A stretch of DNA of 64,000 nt from VRUE01 sp963822295 (GCA_963822295.1 CAWGHD010000002.1:2542001-2606000); one strand, 5' to 3'. Positions 1 through 8,156 are shown, numbered from the stretch's first letter. Numbers and translations are program-made. Notes: generated by a model not told the origin, from the letters alone.

Positions 1-755
1 TTCTCCTCCTCGTCCGCCTTGCAGCTGATGAAGTGCTCGATGTCCGGGTGGTCGACGTCGAGGACGACCATCTTGGCCGCCCGCCGCGTCTTGCCGCCCG
101 ACTTGATCGTCCCCGCCCAGGCATCGGCCCCGCGCATGAAGCTGACCGGCCCGCTGGCGGTGCCGCCCTTCTTAAGCGGCTCCATCGAGCCGCGGATGTT
201 GGAGAGGTTGATCCCCGAGCCCGAGCCGCCGCGGAAGATGTTCCCCTCCTTGGTGTTCCAGGCGAGGATCGACTCCATCGTGTCCTCGACGCTGAGGATG
301 AAGCAGGCCGAGCACTGCGGCGACTCCTCGAAGCCGACGTTGAACCAGACCGGCGAGTTGAAGGCCGCCTTCTGGTTGAGCAGGATCGAGGTGAGCTCCA
401 TCTCGAAGGCGTCGGCGTCGTCCTCGGAGGCGAAGTAGCCGCCCTCGCGGCCCCAGTTGGAGATCGTCCCGGCGACGCGGCCGACCATCTGTTTGACCGA
501 GCTCTCGCGCTCGGGGCTGCCGAGCTGTCCGCGGAAGTACTTCTGGGCGACGATGTTGGTCGCGTTCTGCGACCAGCTCAGCGGGAACTCGACCCCGCGC
601 TGCTCGAAGGCGGGGTTCTCGGGATCGCCGATCACGGCGTCGCGGATCTCCCACTCGATCTCGTCGAAGGGGTGGACGCCGGCAGTCGAAAAACGCCGCT
701 CTATGGAGAGGCCCTTTAGACCGTTCTTGGGCGTGGCGGTGGCGGTCTGGGACAT
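1..755 (-). CDS. nrdJ: Adenosylcobalamin-dependent (class II) ribonucleotide reductase, N-terminal part
   Basis: About 251 residues of the N-terminus of a class II ribonucleotide reductase, the cytoplasmic enzyme that makes deoxyribonucleotides using vitamin B12 rather than oxygen. The gene runs leftwards and leaves the window at base 1, so most of the catalytic barrel is unseen. Visible family pieces are CSACFILSVEDTMESI near residue 150, FRGGSGSGINLSNIRG near residue 170 and GGTASGPVSFMRGADAWAG after it. The ATG at 755 has a GAGAGGAGAAG Shine-Dalgarno stretch just upstream. It is divergent from the TrhA gene across about 210 bp; I looked for a cobalamin riboswitch or an NrdR box there and saw neither. 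No sign of truncation other than the window edge. Confidence 0.93.
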   Translation of the reverse strand, partial: MSQTATATPKNGLKGLSIERRFSTAGVHPFDEIEWEIRDAVIGDPENPAFEQRGVEFPLSWSQNATNIVAQKYFRGQLGSPERESSVKQMVGRVAGTISNWGREGGYFASEDDADAFEMELTSILLNQKAAFNSPVWFNVGFEESPQCSACFILSVEDTMESILAWNTKEGNIFRGGSGSGINLSNIRGSMEPLKKGGTASGPVSFMRGADAWAGTIKSGGKTRRAAKMVVLDVDHPDIEHFISCKADEEE

Positions 756-956
756 CGAACTTCTCCTCTCGAGGCGACTTTGGGGGGTAACTCCGCAGGA
801 TCGCTCTTCTGTCGGATGCCAAAGGTGGTCAAAGCCGCTCTGACCGTGAATCCCTCTGCAGGATTTCTTGCGAATTCCGGCTCCGACATTTTGTCAAGCC
901 GGCGACCTCGGCCCGCGGGCGCCCGATCTCAGGATTTCCGACCGCCCCTCTGCGGG

Positions 957-962
957 TACCCT
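957..962 (+). promoter_or_regulatory. Probable -10 hexamer TACCCT for leaderless trhA
   Basis: TACCCT ends 6 bases before the ATG at 969, the spacing that would put the transcription start on or next to the start codon. No Shine-Dalgarno site precedes this ATG. The same layout recurs at many other genes in the window. Confidence 0.5.
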
Positions 963-968
963 GAGTAC

Positions 969-1727
969 ATGGTCGACGACCTGCGCAGGGGCGCAGAGCG
1001 GATGGGCGAGCGAGCTTCCGCTGCCCGCGATGCCGCAAAAGGGGCGGCGGGCGACGCGATGGACGCCGCCACCGACGCGATCGCCGCCGTCAAGCCGAGG
1101 CTGCGCGGCGTCTCCCACGAGTGGGCCTTCTTCGTCTCCCTCGGCCTCGGCGCCGCCCTGGTCATCGCCGCCAAGACGCCGGAGGCGACGCTGGCCGTCG
1201 CCATCTACGCGGTCAGCCTCTCGGCGCTGCTCGGCACCAGCGCCCTCTACCACCGGGTCGACTGGAAGCGGCCCAACGTGCGCCGCTGGATGCGCCGGAT
1301 CGACCACTCGATGATCTTCTTCCTGATCGCCGGCACCTACACGCCGTTCGCGCTGCTGGTCCTGGACGGCATGCTCGCCGACGCGATCCTCGTCGTCGTC
1401 TGGGCCGGCGCGATCGCCGGCGCGATCGTCGAGATGGTTTGGATCGAACACCCGAAATGGGTCGCGGCGCTGATCTACATGTCGCTCGGCTGGGTCGCCG
1501 CGATCGCCTTCCCCGGCCTATGGACCGAGATGGGCGCCGCCGGAACCCTGCTGGTCGCGGTCGGAGGCATCCTCTACACCGCGGGCGCCGTCGTCTACGC
1601 GACCCAGCGCCCCAACCCGAGCCCCCGTGTCTTCGGCTATCACGAGGTCTTCCACGCCCTCGTCATCGCCGCCGCCGCCGCCCAATTCGCCGCCATCGCC
1701 TTCTTCGCCCTCCCGGCCGGCGGCTAG
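969..1727 (+). CDS. trhA: Hemolysin III / TrhA family membrane protein (PAQR superfamily)
   Basis: Integral membrane protein of 252 residues with seven predicted hydrophobic segments after a charged, Ala-rich N-terminal stretch of about 50 residues. Family marks are the S-ALYHRVDW motif, the RRIDHSMIFFLIAGTYTPFA segment and the late GYHEVFHALV motif; the His, Ser and Asp residues in these are the conserved metal-site residues of the PAQR/alkaline ceramidase-like (CREST) superfamily. In bacteria the family is linked to membrane energetics and lipid homeostasis, and the hemolysin name is historical. An in-frame extension to 780 exists, but the ATG at 969 is preferred because TACCCT lies 6 bases upstream. 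The stop TAG shares the palindrome CTAG with the stop of the convergent FMN reductase gene. Confidence 0.88.
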   Translation: MVDDLRRGAERMGERASAARDAAKGAAGDAMDAATDAIAAVKPRLRGVSHEWAFFVSLGLGAALVIAAKTPEATLAVAIYAVSLSALLGTSALYHRVDWKRPNVRRWMRRIDHSMIFFLIAGTYTPFALLVLDGMLADAILVVVWAGAIAGAIVEMVWIEHPKWVAALIYMSLGWVAAIAFPGLWTEMGAAGTLLVAVGGILYTAGAVVYATQRPNPSPRVFGYHEVFHALVIAAAAAQFAAIAFFALPAGG

Positions 1728-2284
1728 GCGGCGACCAGGCCGGACTCGCGCTCGGCCGCTGCGACCAGCTCGCTGAGGATCTCGTCGAGGCGCTCGGCCT
1801 GCTCGGGCTCGAGCTCCAGGCGGCCGTCACGCAGGCGCTCGTGGGCGTGGGGGACGGGCAGGTCGGCCTCGATCACGCGGCCGCCCATCGCCGCCAGCAC
1901 CTTGCGCAGCTCGGCCTGCGCCCAGACGCCGCCGAACATGCTCTTCGAGGCGCCGACGACGGCCGCGGGGGTGCCGTTCAGGGCGCTCTCGCCGGCCGGC
2001 CGCGAGGCCCAGTCGAGCGCGTTCTTCAACTGGCCCGGGATCGAGTGGTTGTACTCGGGGGTGGCGACCAGCACCGCGTCGGCGCCGCCGATCGCCTCGC
2101 GCAGCTCGGCCACCGCGTCCGGGGCGCGGCCGGCCTCGGCGTCCTCGTCGAAGGGCGGGATCTCCGCCAGCCGCTCGAACTCGACCAGCTCGGCACCCGC
2201 CGGCAGGCGCTCGGCGGCGGTCCGCAGCAGGGCGCTGTTCAGCGACCCGCCGCGGAGGCTGCCGGAGATGCCGAGCACGCGCAT
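1724..2284 (-). CDS. NADPH-dependent FMN reductase family flavoprotein
   Basis: A 186-residue flavodoxin-fold oxidoreductase of the SsuE/ChrR-like NADPH-dependent FMN reductase family. It opens with MRVLGISGSLRGGSLNSALL, where GISGSLR binds the FMN phosphate, and carries PEYNHSIPGQLKNALDW at about residues 76-92, the usual second flavin-binding loop. Such enzymes reduce free FMN, quinones or metals with NAD(P)H in the cytoplasm; the actual substrate cannot be read here. It sits 2 bp downstream of the YceI gene on the same strand, so both are likely one transcript controlled by the divergent MarR regulator. Its stop overlaps that of trhA by 4 bp. Confidence 0.9.
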   Translation of the reverse strand: MRVLGISGSLRGGSLNSALLRTAAERLPAGAELVEFERLAEIPPFDEDAEAGRAPDAVAELREAIGGADAVLVATPEYNHSIPGQLKNALDWASRPAGESALNGTPAAVVGASKSMFGGVWAQAELRKVLAAMGGRVIEADLPVPHAHERLRDGRLELEPEQAERLDEILSELVAAAERESGLVAA

Positions 2285-2286
2285 CG

Positions 2287-2841
2287 CTACTCGCCCTCCT
2301 CGACCAGCTCCAGCTCGACCGCGATCTCGACCGTCCAGTCGAGGGCCTCGCCGCCGCCGGGAAGCTCGGCCTGCCAGTCGAGGCCGAAGTCGCGCCTGTC
2401 GATCGTGGTCGCCAGCGAGAGCCCGACCCGGGGCCGCCCGTCGAGGTAGCCCGGGATCCTCGCGAAACTGCCTCTCGCCTCGACCTCACGGCTCTGGCCG
2501 CCGATCTCGAGGGCGCCGCGCACCGTCGCCGAGCCGTCGTCACCGACCCTCAGCTCGCTCGACTCGAAGCGGAGCCGCGGAAAGCTGCCGGCGTCGAAGA
2601 ACTCGGGGGAGAGGAGGTGGCCCTTGAGCTGCTCCTCGCCGATCTCGATGCTGCCGACGTCGACCGAGCCCGTCAGCCGCGGGCTCTCGCCGCCCTCGAT
2701 CCGCGCCTCGTAGTCGGCGAAGCCACCGCGAAAGGTCGCGACGCCGGCGTGCTTGACGGCGAACCGGACCGTCGAATGGACCGGGTCGGCGACATGGGTC
2801 CCCTCCGGCACCGCCTGCTCGATTGCCTGTGTGGTCGTCAT
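2287..2841 (-). CDS. YceI family protein
   Basis: A 184-residue YceI-like lipocalin-fold protein. The family pattern is seen in ADPVHSTVRFAVKHAGVATF near the start, then GSVDVGSIEIGEEQLKGHLL, the FPRLRFESSELR strand and a late YLDGRPRVGLSLATTIDRRDFG stretch shortened here. Members bind polyprenoid chains such as isoprenoid quinones, and many are induced by stress or pH. No signal peptide is visible, so this copy is probably cytoplasmic. The ATG at 2841 was chosen over one at 2862 because GAAGGGA lies about 7 bases upstream of it. It is first in a two-gene operon with the FMN reductase, consistent with a redox or quinone-stress role under MarR control. Confidence 0.88.
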   Translation of the reverse strand: MTTTQAIEQAVPEGTHVADPVHSTVRFAVKHAGVATFRGGFADYEARIEGGESPRLTGSVDVGSIEIGEEQLKGHLLSPEFFDAGSFPRLRFESSELRVGDDGSATVRGALEIGGQSREVEARGSFARIPGYLDGRPRVGLSLATTIDRRDFGLDWQAELPGGGEALDWTVEIAVELELVEEGE

Positions 2842-2871
2842 CTCAAGTCCCTTCGTAGTCATCGCCTAATA

Positions 2872-2923
2872 AATAGTTGACATAGAAACAATCCTAGCAG
2901 CAATCATTTCTGAGTCAACTATT
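2872..2923. promoter_or_regulatory. Inverted repeat AATAGTTGAC / GTCAACTATT, probable MarR operator
   Basis: A perfect 10-bp inverted repeat (2872-2881 and 2914-2923) in the divergent gap between yceI and marR. One arm covers the -35 region of the predicted yceI promoter and the other lies just downstream of its start. Both arms read TTGACT or TTGACA as half-sites. An operator for the adjacent MarR protein is the natural reading. Confidence 0.6.
2891..2918 (-). promoter_or_regulatory. Predicted promoter of the yceI-FMN reductase operon
   Basis: Reading leftwards, TTGACT (2913-2918) is followed by 16 bases and TAGGAT (2891-2896). This matches the housekeeping -35/-10 consensus at 5 of 6 and 4 of 6 positions and places the start near 2884, about 43 bases before the ATG at 2841. 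Confidence 0.5.
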
Positions 2924-2959
2924 GCTGGGACAACGGTTATCTGAGACAATGTCACCACG

Positions 2960-3403
2960 ATGGGCAACCCACACGGAGAAGCCTGGGGCACGCTGACCCG
3001 CACCCATGCCGCGATCACCGAGCGTCTGCAGGCGGCGCTCGCGCAGGGCGACTTCCCGCCGCTGCCCTGGTACGAGGTGCTTGCCACCCTCGCCGAAGCT
3101 CCCGAGCAGCGCCTGAAGATGGGTGAGCTCGCCGAACGGCTCGTCATCACCCGCGGCGGCCTGACCAAGCTCGTCGACCGCCTGATCAGGGCGGGCCTGC
3201 TGGAGCGCACCTTCTGCGAGACCGACCGCCGGGTCAGCTACGCCACCCTGATGCCCGCAGGCGCCGAGCTGCTCGAGGAGATGCGCCCGGTCGTGATCGA
3301 CGAGCTCAAGGTCGCCTTCGCCGCCAAGCTCAGCGTCGCCGAGGCCAACGAGCTGCGCGAGACCCTCGAGCGGGTCCGCGAGTCGGCCTGCGCCACCGCC
3401 TGA
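2960..3403 (+). CDS. MarR family transcriptional regulator
   Basis: A 147-residue winged-helix regulator of the MarR family. Helix-turn-helix and wing are seen in RLKMGELAERLVITRGGLTKLVDRLIRAGLL followed by the R-x-x-C-E-T-DRRVSYATL wing at about residues 50-95; flanking helices form the dimer interface. MarR proteins usually repress a divergent stress or efflux operon and are released by phenolic or oxidant ligands. Here the divergent target is yceI plus an FMN reductase, and the intergenic region has a 10-bp inverted repeat. One Cys (in FCETDRR, in the wing) could allow redox sensing, but that is speculation. The ATG at 2960 lies close behind a weak GACAAT hexamer. Confidence 0.9.
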   Translation: MGNPHGEAWGTLTRTHAAITERLQAALAQGDFPPLPWYEVLATLAEAPEQRLKMGELAERLVITRGGLTKLVDRLIRAGLLERTFCETDRRVSYATLMPAGAELLEEMRPVVIDELKVAFAAKLSVAEANELRETLERVRESACATA

Positions 3404-3424
3404 TCCCTTCCGCCTCGGTCGAGA

Positions 3425-3459
3425 CGTCAATTGACCGCCTCATGGGCGGCGAACTGACG
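3425..3459. terminator. Hairpin between convergent marR and siroheme genes
   Basis: Nested inverted repeats CGTCA/TGACG (3425-3429, 3455-3459) and CCGCC/GGCGG (3435-3439, 3445-3449) sit between two convergent genes. There is no T-run; position rather than sequence suggests a bidirectional terminator. Confidence 0.4.
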
Positions 3460-3479
3460 GCTCGCGCCCGTGCGGTTGG

Positions 3480-4232
3480 TCAGCCGGTCGCCAGGGCTGA
3501 GGCCGCGCGCTCCTTGGCGGCCTCGATCAGGGCCAGGAGGTCGGGCTCGCGCTCTTCGCGGATCAGCTCCACCGGGTCGGGATCGCCGTTGACGATCCCC
3601 TCGAAGAACTCCTTGCGGTCCTGGTAGGTCGGCAGCGTCCCCTTCGCCCAGCCGCGGGCGTCGTTGAGGATCACCGCCAGGCGCGCGTACTCCTCGCCGA
3701 AGAGCTCGGAGATCTCCCGCTTCATGCGCTTCGCCAGCGCCGGCGAGGCGCCCGCGGTGGAGATCGCGATCGCCAGCGGGCCGCTGCGCACGATCGCCGG
3801 CAGGATGAAGTTGCAGAGCGGCGGGACGTCGACGATGTTGACCAGCATCGCCCGCTTCTCGGCATCGTCGAAGACGCCGATGTTGACCTCGCTGTCGTCG
3901 GTGCAGGCGATCGCCATGAAGACGCCCTCGAGGTCGTCCGGCCCCGCGTAGAGCCGCTTCTCCCAGGCGATCGAGCCCTCCGCCGCGAGCGCCTCCAGCG
4001 CCGGGTGCGCGGTCGGCGCGATCAGGGTCACGTCGGCGTCGCAGGCGAGCAGGCCCTCGACCTTCTCGAGGCCGATGTCGCCGCCGCCGATGACGACCGA
4101 GCGCCGGCCCTTCATCTTCAGGCAGGCGATGTAGAACGGGGTCTCGAGCATGTCCCGCACGCAGGACTGGTCGCAGATCCCCTTGCGGAGCTGGCAGACG
4201 CACTCCTTGCCGGCATAGGCCTGGGCGGGCAT
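3480..4232 (-). CDS. Precorrin-2 dehydrogenase / sirohydrochlorin ferrochelatase (siroheme synthase, CysG N-domain type)
   Basis: A 250-residue protein of the Met8p/SirC/CysG-N family, which oxidises precorrin-2 with NAD and inserts iron to make siroheme for sulfite and nitrite reductases. The Rossmann motif is VVIGGGDIGLEKVEGLL at about residues 46-62; VNIVDVPPLCNFILPAIV and STAGASPALAKRMKREI are the typical dimerisation and active-site pieces. The start at 4232 gives an unusual N-terminal stretch with Cys 12, 14, 20 and 24 before the family core begins at MLETPFYIACLKMKGRR. If translation starts at that second Met (near 4151) the Cys-rich piece would vanish. It stands alone, between convergent marR and the co-oriented epimerase. 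Confidence 0.88.
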   Translation of the reverse strand: MPAQAYAGKECVCQLRKGICDQSCVRDMLETPFYIACLKMKGRRSVVIGGGDIGLEKVEGLLACDADVTLIAPTAHPALEALAAEGSIAWEKRLYAGPDDLEGVFMAIACTDDSEVNIGVFDDAEKRAMLVNIVDVPPLCNFILPAIVRSGPLAIAISTAGASPALAKRMKREISELFGEEYARLAVILNDARGWAKGTLPTYQDRKEFFEGIVNGDPDPVELIREEREPDLLALIEAAKERAASALATG

Positions 4233-4243
4233 ATGTAGAGAGG

Positions 4244-5176
4244 TTAGAGGGAGTCCAGGGTCTGCCGGAGGCCGTCCTCGAGCCCGGTCTTCGCCGACCA
4301 GCCCAGCTCCTTCTCCGCCAGCGCCGGGTCGATCGAGATCCGCTGCACCTCGCCCTCGCGGGGCGGGGCGAATTCCGGCTCGAACCCGGCGGCGCCGCTG
4401 AGCTCGCCCAGCTTCGCGACCAGCTCGATCACGTCGGTCTCGACCCCGGTGCCGACGTTGAGCGCCCCGGTCGCCTCGGACCTGGCCCCCGCCAGCGCCG
4501 CCGCCACCACGTCGCCCACATATATGTAGTCACGGGTCTGCTTGCCGTCGCCGTAGACGGTCGGCCTCTCGCCCGCCTCCAGCTTGCCGCAGAAGATCGC
4601 GATCACGCCCGCCTCGCCGAGCGGGTCCTGGCGCGGCCCGTAGACGTTGCCGAGCCGCAGGCTGACGCCGGAGAGCCCGTAGAGGCGTTCGAAGAGGGAG
4701 AGGTAGCCCTCGGCGGCGTACTTGCTCTGCCCGTAGGGGGACATCGGCGCGATCGGCGCGCTCTCCGAGAGGGGCAGCTCCTTGCCGGCGCCCTCCCCGT
4801 ACATCGCCCCGCCGGTCGAGATGAAGACGACCCGCCGCGAGCCGGCCGCCCGCGCGGCTTCGAGCACGTTGGCGGTGCCGCCGACGTTGATCGAGGCGTC
4901 GAAGGCGGGGTCGGCGACGGACTTGCGGACGTCGATCTGGGCGGCCAGGTGGAAGACGACGTCGGGGGCCGCCCGCCCCGCGAGCGCCGCCACGGCGACG
5001 GAGTCGCGGATGTCGATCTCGGCCAGCTCGGCGCCCGCCGCGAGCGCCCCCTCGAGGTTCTCCCGCCTGCCGGTCGAGAGGTCGTCGAGGACCGTCACCT
5101 CGTCTCCGCGGGCGAGCAGGGCATCGACCAGATTGGAGCCGATGAAGCCCGCGCCACCTGTCACCAAGCACCTCAT
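4244..5176 (-). CDS. NAD-dependent epimerase/dehydratase, UDP-glucose 4-epimerase-like
   Basis: A 310-residue extended short-chain dehydrogenase. The Rossmann motif GGAGFIG is at residues 7-13, DDLSTGRRENL at about 33-43, the catalytic Ser/Thr region is FISTGGAMYGEG, and Tyr-x-x-x-Lys appears as YGQSKYAAEGY. The sugar-binding GNVYGPRQDP and late TRDYIYVGDVV motifs match GalE and related nucleotide-sugar epimerases, which interconvert UDP-glucose and UDP-galactose for cell-surface polysaccharides. The exact substrate is uncertain. The ATG at 5176 begins directly at the Rossmann strand; an upstream extension to 5209 is unlikely. A perfect 9-bp inverted repeat lies just upstream, in the gap to divergent topA. 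Confidence 0.88.
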   Translation of the reverse strand: MRCLVTGGAGFIGSNLVDALLARGDEVTVLDDLSTGRRENLEGALAAGAELAEIDIRDSVAVAALAGRAAPDVVFHLAAQIDVRKSVADPAFDASINVGGTANVLEAARAAGSRRVVFISTGGAMYGEGAGKELPLSESAPIAPMSPYGQSKYAAEGYLSLFERLYGLSGVSLRLGNVYGPRQDPLGEAGVIAIFCGKLEAGERPTVYGDGKQTRDYIYVGDVVAAALAGARSEATGALNVGTGVETDVIELVAKLGELSGAAGFEPEFAPPREGEVQRISIDPALAEKELGWSAKTGLEDGLRQTLDSL

Positions 5177-5182
5177 TCGGCT

Positions 5183-5203
5183 GCCGATCCTAGAAGGATC
5201 GGC
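5183..5203. repeat. Perfect inverted repeat GCCGATCCT-AGA-AGGATCGGC
   Basis: Nine-bp arms with a 3-base centre, 7 bases upstream of the epimerase ATG and about 50 upstream of topA. It may be an operator for either gene or a 5-prime hairpin on the epimerase mRNA. Confidence 0.6.
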
Positions 5204-5254
5204 GCGCAACAGGCGGCCAGCGCCGCCGAGCGCCCCTGCTACTCTCGCCCGCCG

Positions 5255-7540
5255 ATGCGCTTAATCGTTACCGAGAAGAACAACAGCGCCAAGAAGATCG
5301 CCGACATCCTCGGCGCTCCCACGGGCGGCCCGAGCGAAGACAAGACCTTCAAAGTCCCGTTCTATACCTGGACCGACGAGGGCGGCAACGAGCACCGCAC
5401 GATCGGCCTCAAGGGCCATGTGCTCGGCCCCGCCTTCCCGGAGGGCTACTCGAACTGGCAGAAGACCGACCTGCACGACCTGATCGACGCCGAGCTGATC
5501 AAGGAGCCGACCGACAAAAACGTCGTCAAAGCGATCAAGAAAGTCGCCAAGGAGGCGGACGAGCTCGTGATCGCCACCGACTTCGACCGCGAGGGCGAGC
5601 TGATCGGGCTCGAGGCGCTCGAGGAGATGCTCGACGCCAACCCCGCGCTCGGCTCCCGCGAGGAGAGCGAGAAGGGCACGCTGACGATCCAGCGCGCCCG
5701 CTACTCGGCGCTCACCAAGGAGGAGATTGAGCGCGCCTTCGGCGAGCTCGACACGCTCTCCTACCCGCTCGCCAACGCCGGCGCCGCCCGCCAGGACATC
5801 GACCTGCTCTGGGGCGCGACCCTGACCCGCGCCGTCTCCCTCAGCACCCGCCGCTTCGGCTCCAACTTCCTCTCGGTCGGCCGCGTCCAGAGCCCGTCCC
5901 TGGGCCTGATCGTCGAGCGTGAGATGGAGCGCCGCGCCCACATCGCCAAACCGTTCTGGGAACTGTTCGCGAAGTTCGAGCATCCCGACGGCAGCTTCGA
6001 GGCCCACCACACCGTCGACAAATTCTGGGAGCAGGGTGAGGCCGACTCCGCCCTCGCCGGCACCTCCGGGCCCGGGACCGTGAAAGCGGTGACGGCCCGC
6101 AAGAACACGCGCAAGCCGCCGACCCCCTACAACACGACCGCCTTCAGCACCGACGCCTCCAGCCGCCTCGGCATCACCCCCGCCAGCGCGATGCGGATCG
6201 CCGAGGACCTCTACATGGACGGCTTCATCTCCTACCCGCGCACCGACAACACGGTCTACCCGTCCTCGCTGCCGCTGCACGAGCTGGTCTCCTCGCTGGT
6301 CAAGGTCAAGGAGTTCTCGGCCGCCGCCGGCCTGCTCGACGGCCCGCTGACCCCGACCCGCGGCAAAAAAGAGACCACCGACCACCCGCCGATCTACCCG
6401 ACCCAGGCGATCCACCCGGGCGCGCTCGGCGAGGGCCCGAAAAAGCGCGTCTACGAACTGGTCGTGCGCCGCTTCCTCGCCACCTTCAGCCCGCCGATGA
6501 TCACCGAGTCGACCCGCGCCGACATCGAGGCCGGCTCGCAGACCTACTTCGTGCGCGGCTCGGTCGTCGTCGACCCCGGCTACGCCGGCATCTACACCTA
6601 CGCCCGCTCCGCCGACGACGAGATCCCGGCGCTGAAGGAGGGCCAGACCCTCGACCTCGACGGCGAGCCCTGGATCGTCGACAAGGAGACCCAGCCCCCG
6701 GGGCGCATCTCCCAGGCGAAACTGATCGAGCTGATGGAGGAGCGCAACCTCGGCACCAAAGCGACCCGCGCCGACATCATCCAGAAGCTCTTCGACCGCG
6801 GCTACGTCTACTCGAACCCGCCGATCCCCACCGAGACGGGGATCGCCCTGTACGAGGCGTTCAAAACTTACGTGCCGAGCATGGCGACCCCGGAGATGAC
6901 CGCCACGCTCGAGGCCGAGATGGACCGGATCGCGGCCGGCGAGATGACCAAGGGCGAGGTCGTCGGCGAGAGCCGCGACCTGCTCCACAAGACCTGGTCG
7001 GAGATCGAGGAGACCAAAGAGGACCTCGCCAAAGTCGTCTGGAAAGGGATGGACGAGGACCGCATCCTCGGCCCCTGCAAGGTCTGCGAGGAGGCGGGTC
7101 GCAAGAAGGACGACGGCTCCCCCCACATGCTGCGCATCATCCGCGCCAAAAAATCGGGCAAACGCTTCGTCGGCTGCTCGGGCTGGACCCTCGACGACCC
7201 GGAGTCCTGCGACCAGACCTTCCCGCTGCCCCAGCGCGGCGACGTCTTCAAACTCGAGGAACGCTGCTCGATCTGCGAGCAGACACCGCGCCTCAAAGTC
7301 CAGCCCTTCCGCGGCCGCTCCTGGAACCTCTGCCTCAACGACGACTGCGAGTCGATGCAGGAGATGAAGAAACGCCGCGCCGAGCGCGAAGCGGCGAAAG
7401 AGGCGAAAGAGGCGATGTCGAAGAAACCGCTGCCCGAGGGCGACGAGGACAAGGCGCCCGCGAAAAAACGCAAAAAAGTCAGCAAAGCCGACACCGCGAC
7501 CCGCGGGCGCAAACGCGCCAAAGCCGCGACAAAAGCCTGA
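5255..7540 (+). CDS. topA: DNA topoisomerase I, archaeal-type (type IA)
   Basis: A 761-residue type IA topoisomerase that relaxes negative supercoils. It starts MRLIVTEKNNSAKKIADIL, has the TOPRIM acidic cluster DFDREGE at residues 109-115, and the active-site Tyr at about 327 in FISYPRTDN, followed by DHPPIYPTQAI. These motifs fit archaeal topoisomerase I better than the usual bacterial TopA (VESPAKAKTI and FITYMRTDS). The C-terminus has Cys pairs suggestive of zinc ribbons (CKVCEEAG with GCSGW-SCDQTF; CSICEQTP with CLNDDC), then a Lys/Arg/Ala-rich tail from about residue 700. ATG 5255 is preferred over an extension to 4949 because the fold begins there; TACTCT lies 9 bases upstream. It is followed by tmk after 12 bp. 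Confidence 0.92.
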   Translation: MRLIVTEKNNSAKKIADILGAPTGGPSEDKTFKVPFYTWTDEGGNEHRTIGLKGHVLGPAFPEGYSNWQKTDLHDLIDAELIKEPTDKNVVKAIKKVAKEADELVIATDFDREGELIGLEALEEMLDANPALGSREESEKGTLTIQRARYSALTKEEIERAFGELDTLSYPLANAGAARQDIDLLWGATLTRAVSLSTRRFGSNFLSVGRVQSPSLGLIVEREMERRAHIAKPFWELFAKFEHPDGSFEAHHTVDKFWEQGEADSALAGTSGPGTVKAVTARKNTRKPPTPYNTTAFSTDASSRLGITPASAMRIAEDLYMDGFISYPRTDNTVYPSSLPLHELVSSLVKVKEFSAAAGLLDGPLTPTRGKKETTDHPPIYPTQAIHPGALGEGPKKRVYELVVRRFLATFSPPMITESTRADIEAGSQTYFVRGSVVVDPGYAGIYTYARSADDEIPALKEGQTLDLDGEPWIVDKETQPPGRISQAKLIELMEERNLGTKATRADIIQKLFDRGYVYSNPPIPTETGIALYEAFKTYVPSMATPEMTATLEAEMDRIAAGEMTKGEVVGESRDLLHKTWSEIEETKEDLAKVVWKGMDEDRILGPCKVCEEAGRKKDDGSPHMLRIIRAKKSGKRFVGCSGWTLDDPESCDQTFPLPQRGDVFKLEERCSICEQTPRLKVQPFRGRSWNLCLNDDCESMQEMKKRRAEREAAKEAKEAMSKKPLPEGDEDKAPAKKRKKVSKADTATRGRKRAKAATKA

Positions 7541-7552
7541 GGAGGCGGCGCG

Positions 7553-8140
7553 GTGTTCATTTCGCTCGAGGGCATCGACGGCTCGGGCAAGAGCACTCAG
7601 GCCAGGTTGCTCGCCGAGGCCCTGGGCCCGGAGACGCTCCTGATCCGTGAGCCGGGGGGAACGGACGCCGCCGAGCGGATCCGCGAGCTGCTCGCAGACC
7701 CCGGGCTGGAGATCGACCCCTTCGCCGAGCTGCTGCTCTTCTCCGCTGCCCGCGCGGACCTCGTCTCCCGTGTGATCCGGCCCGCCCTCGAAGGCGGAGG
7801 CGTCGTCGTCGCCGACCGCTTCGCCGACTCCAGCGTCGCCTACCAGGGTGGCGCGAGGGGTTTGGGGACGAGCCACGTCCTCTCCCTGACCGACACCGTG
7901 ATCGACGGCCTCTGGCCCGACCTCACCGTCCTGCTCCGCCTCGAGCCGGAGGTCGGGCTCGGCCGCGCCGCGGGCGACGACCGCTTCGAGGCCGAGGGGG
8001 TGGACCTGCAGCGCGCCGTCGCCGAGGCCTACGAGGAGATCGCCAAGATCGCCTCCGACCGCGTCGTCCCCGTCGACGCCTCCGGATCCGTACAAGAGGT
8101 CCACGAACGAGTAATGGACACCGTCCGCAGCCGAACATGA
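7553..8140 (+). CDS. tmk: Thymidylate kinase (dTMP kinase)
   Basis: A 195-residue dTMP kinase, which phosphorylates dTMP to dTDP on the way to dTTP. The P-loop is GIDGSGKST at residues 7-15, REPGGT near 33 and the DRFADSSVAYQGGARGLG stretch holds the DR(Y/F)-S-AYQG substrate motif; the LID is short. The start codon is GTG at 7553 with a clear GGAGG seven bases upstream. Length fits the family. It follows topA by 12 bp and precedes holB by 47 bp; the three are a replication block seen in many actinobacteria and are likely co-transcribed. Confidence 0.95.
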   Translation: MFISLEGIDGSGKSTQARLLAEALGPETLLIREPGGTDAAERIRELLADPGLEIDPFAELLLFSAARADLVSRVIRPALEGGGVVVADRFADSSVAYQGGARGLGTSHVLSLTDTVIDGLWPDLTVLLRLEPEVGLGRAAGDDRFEAEGVDLQRAVAEAYEEIAKIASDRVVPVDASGSVQEVHERVMDTVRSRT

Positions 8141-8156
8141 GCGCTGCGAGACTTGA

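Noticed and set aside
755..969. Cobalamin riboswitch or NrdR box upstream of nrdJ
   Set aside because: No B12-box-like or NrdR-like palindrome could be recognised.
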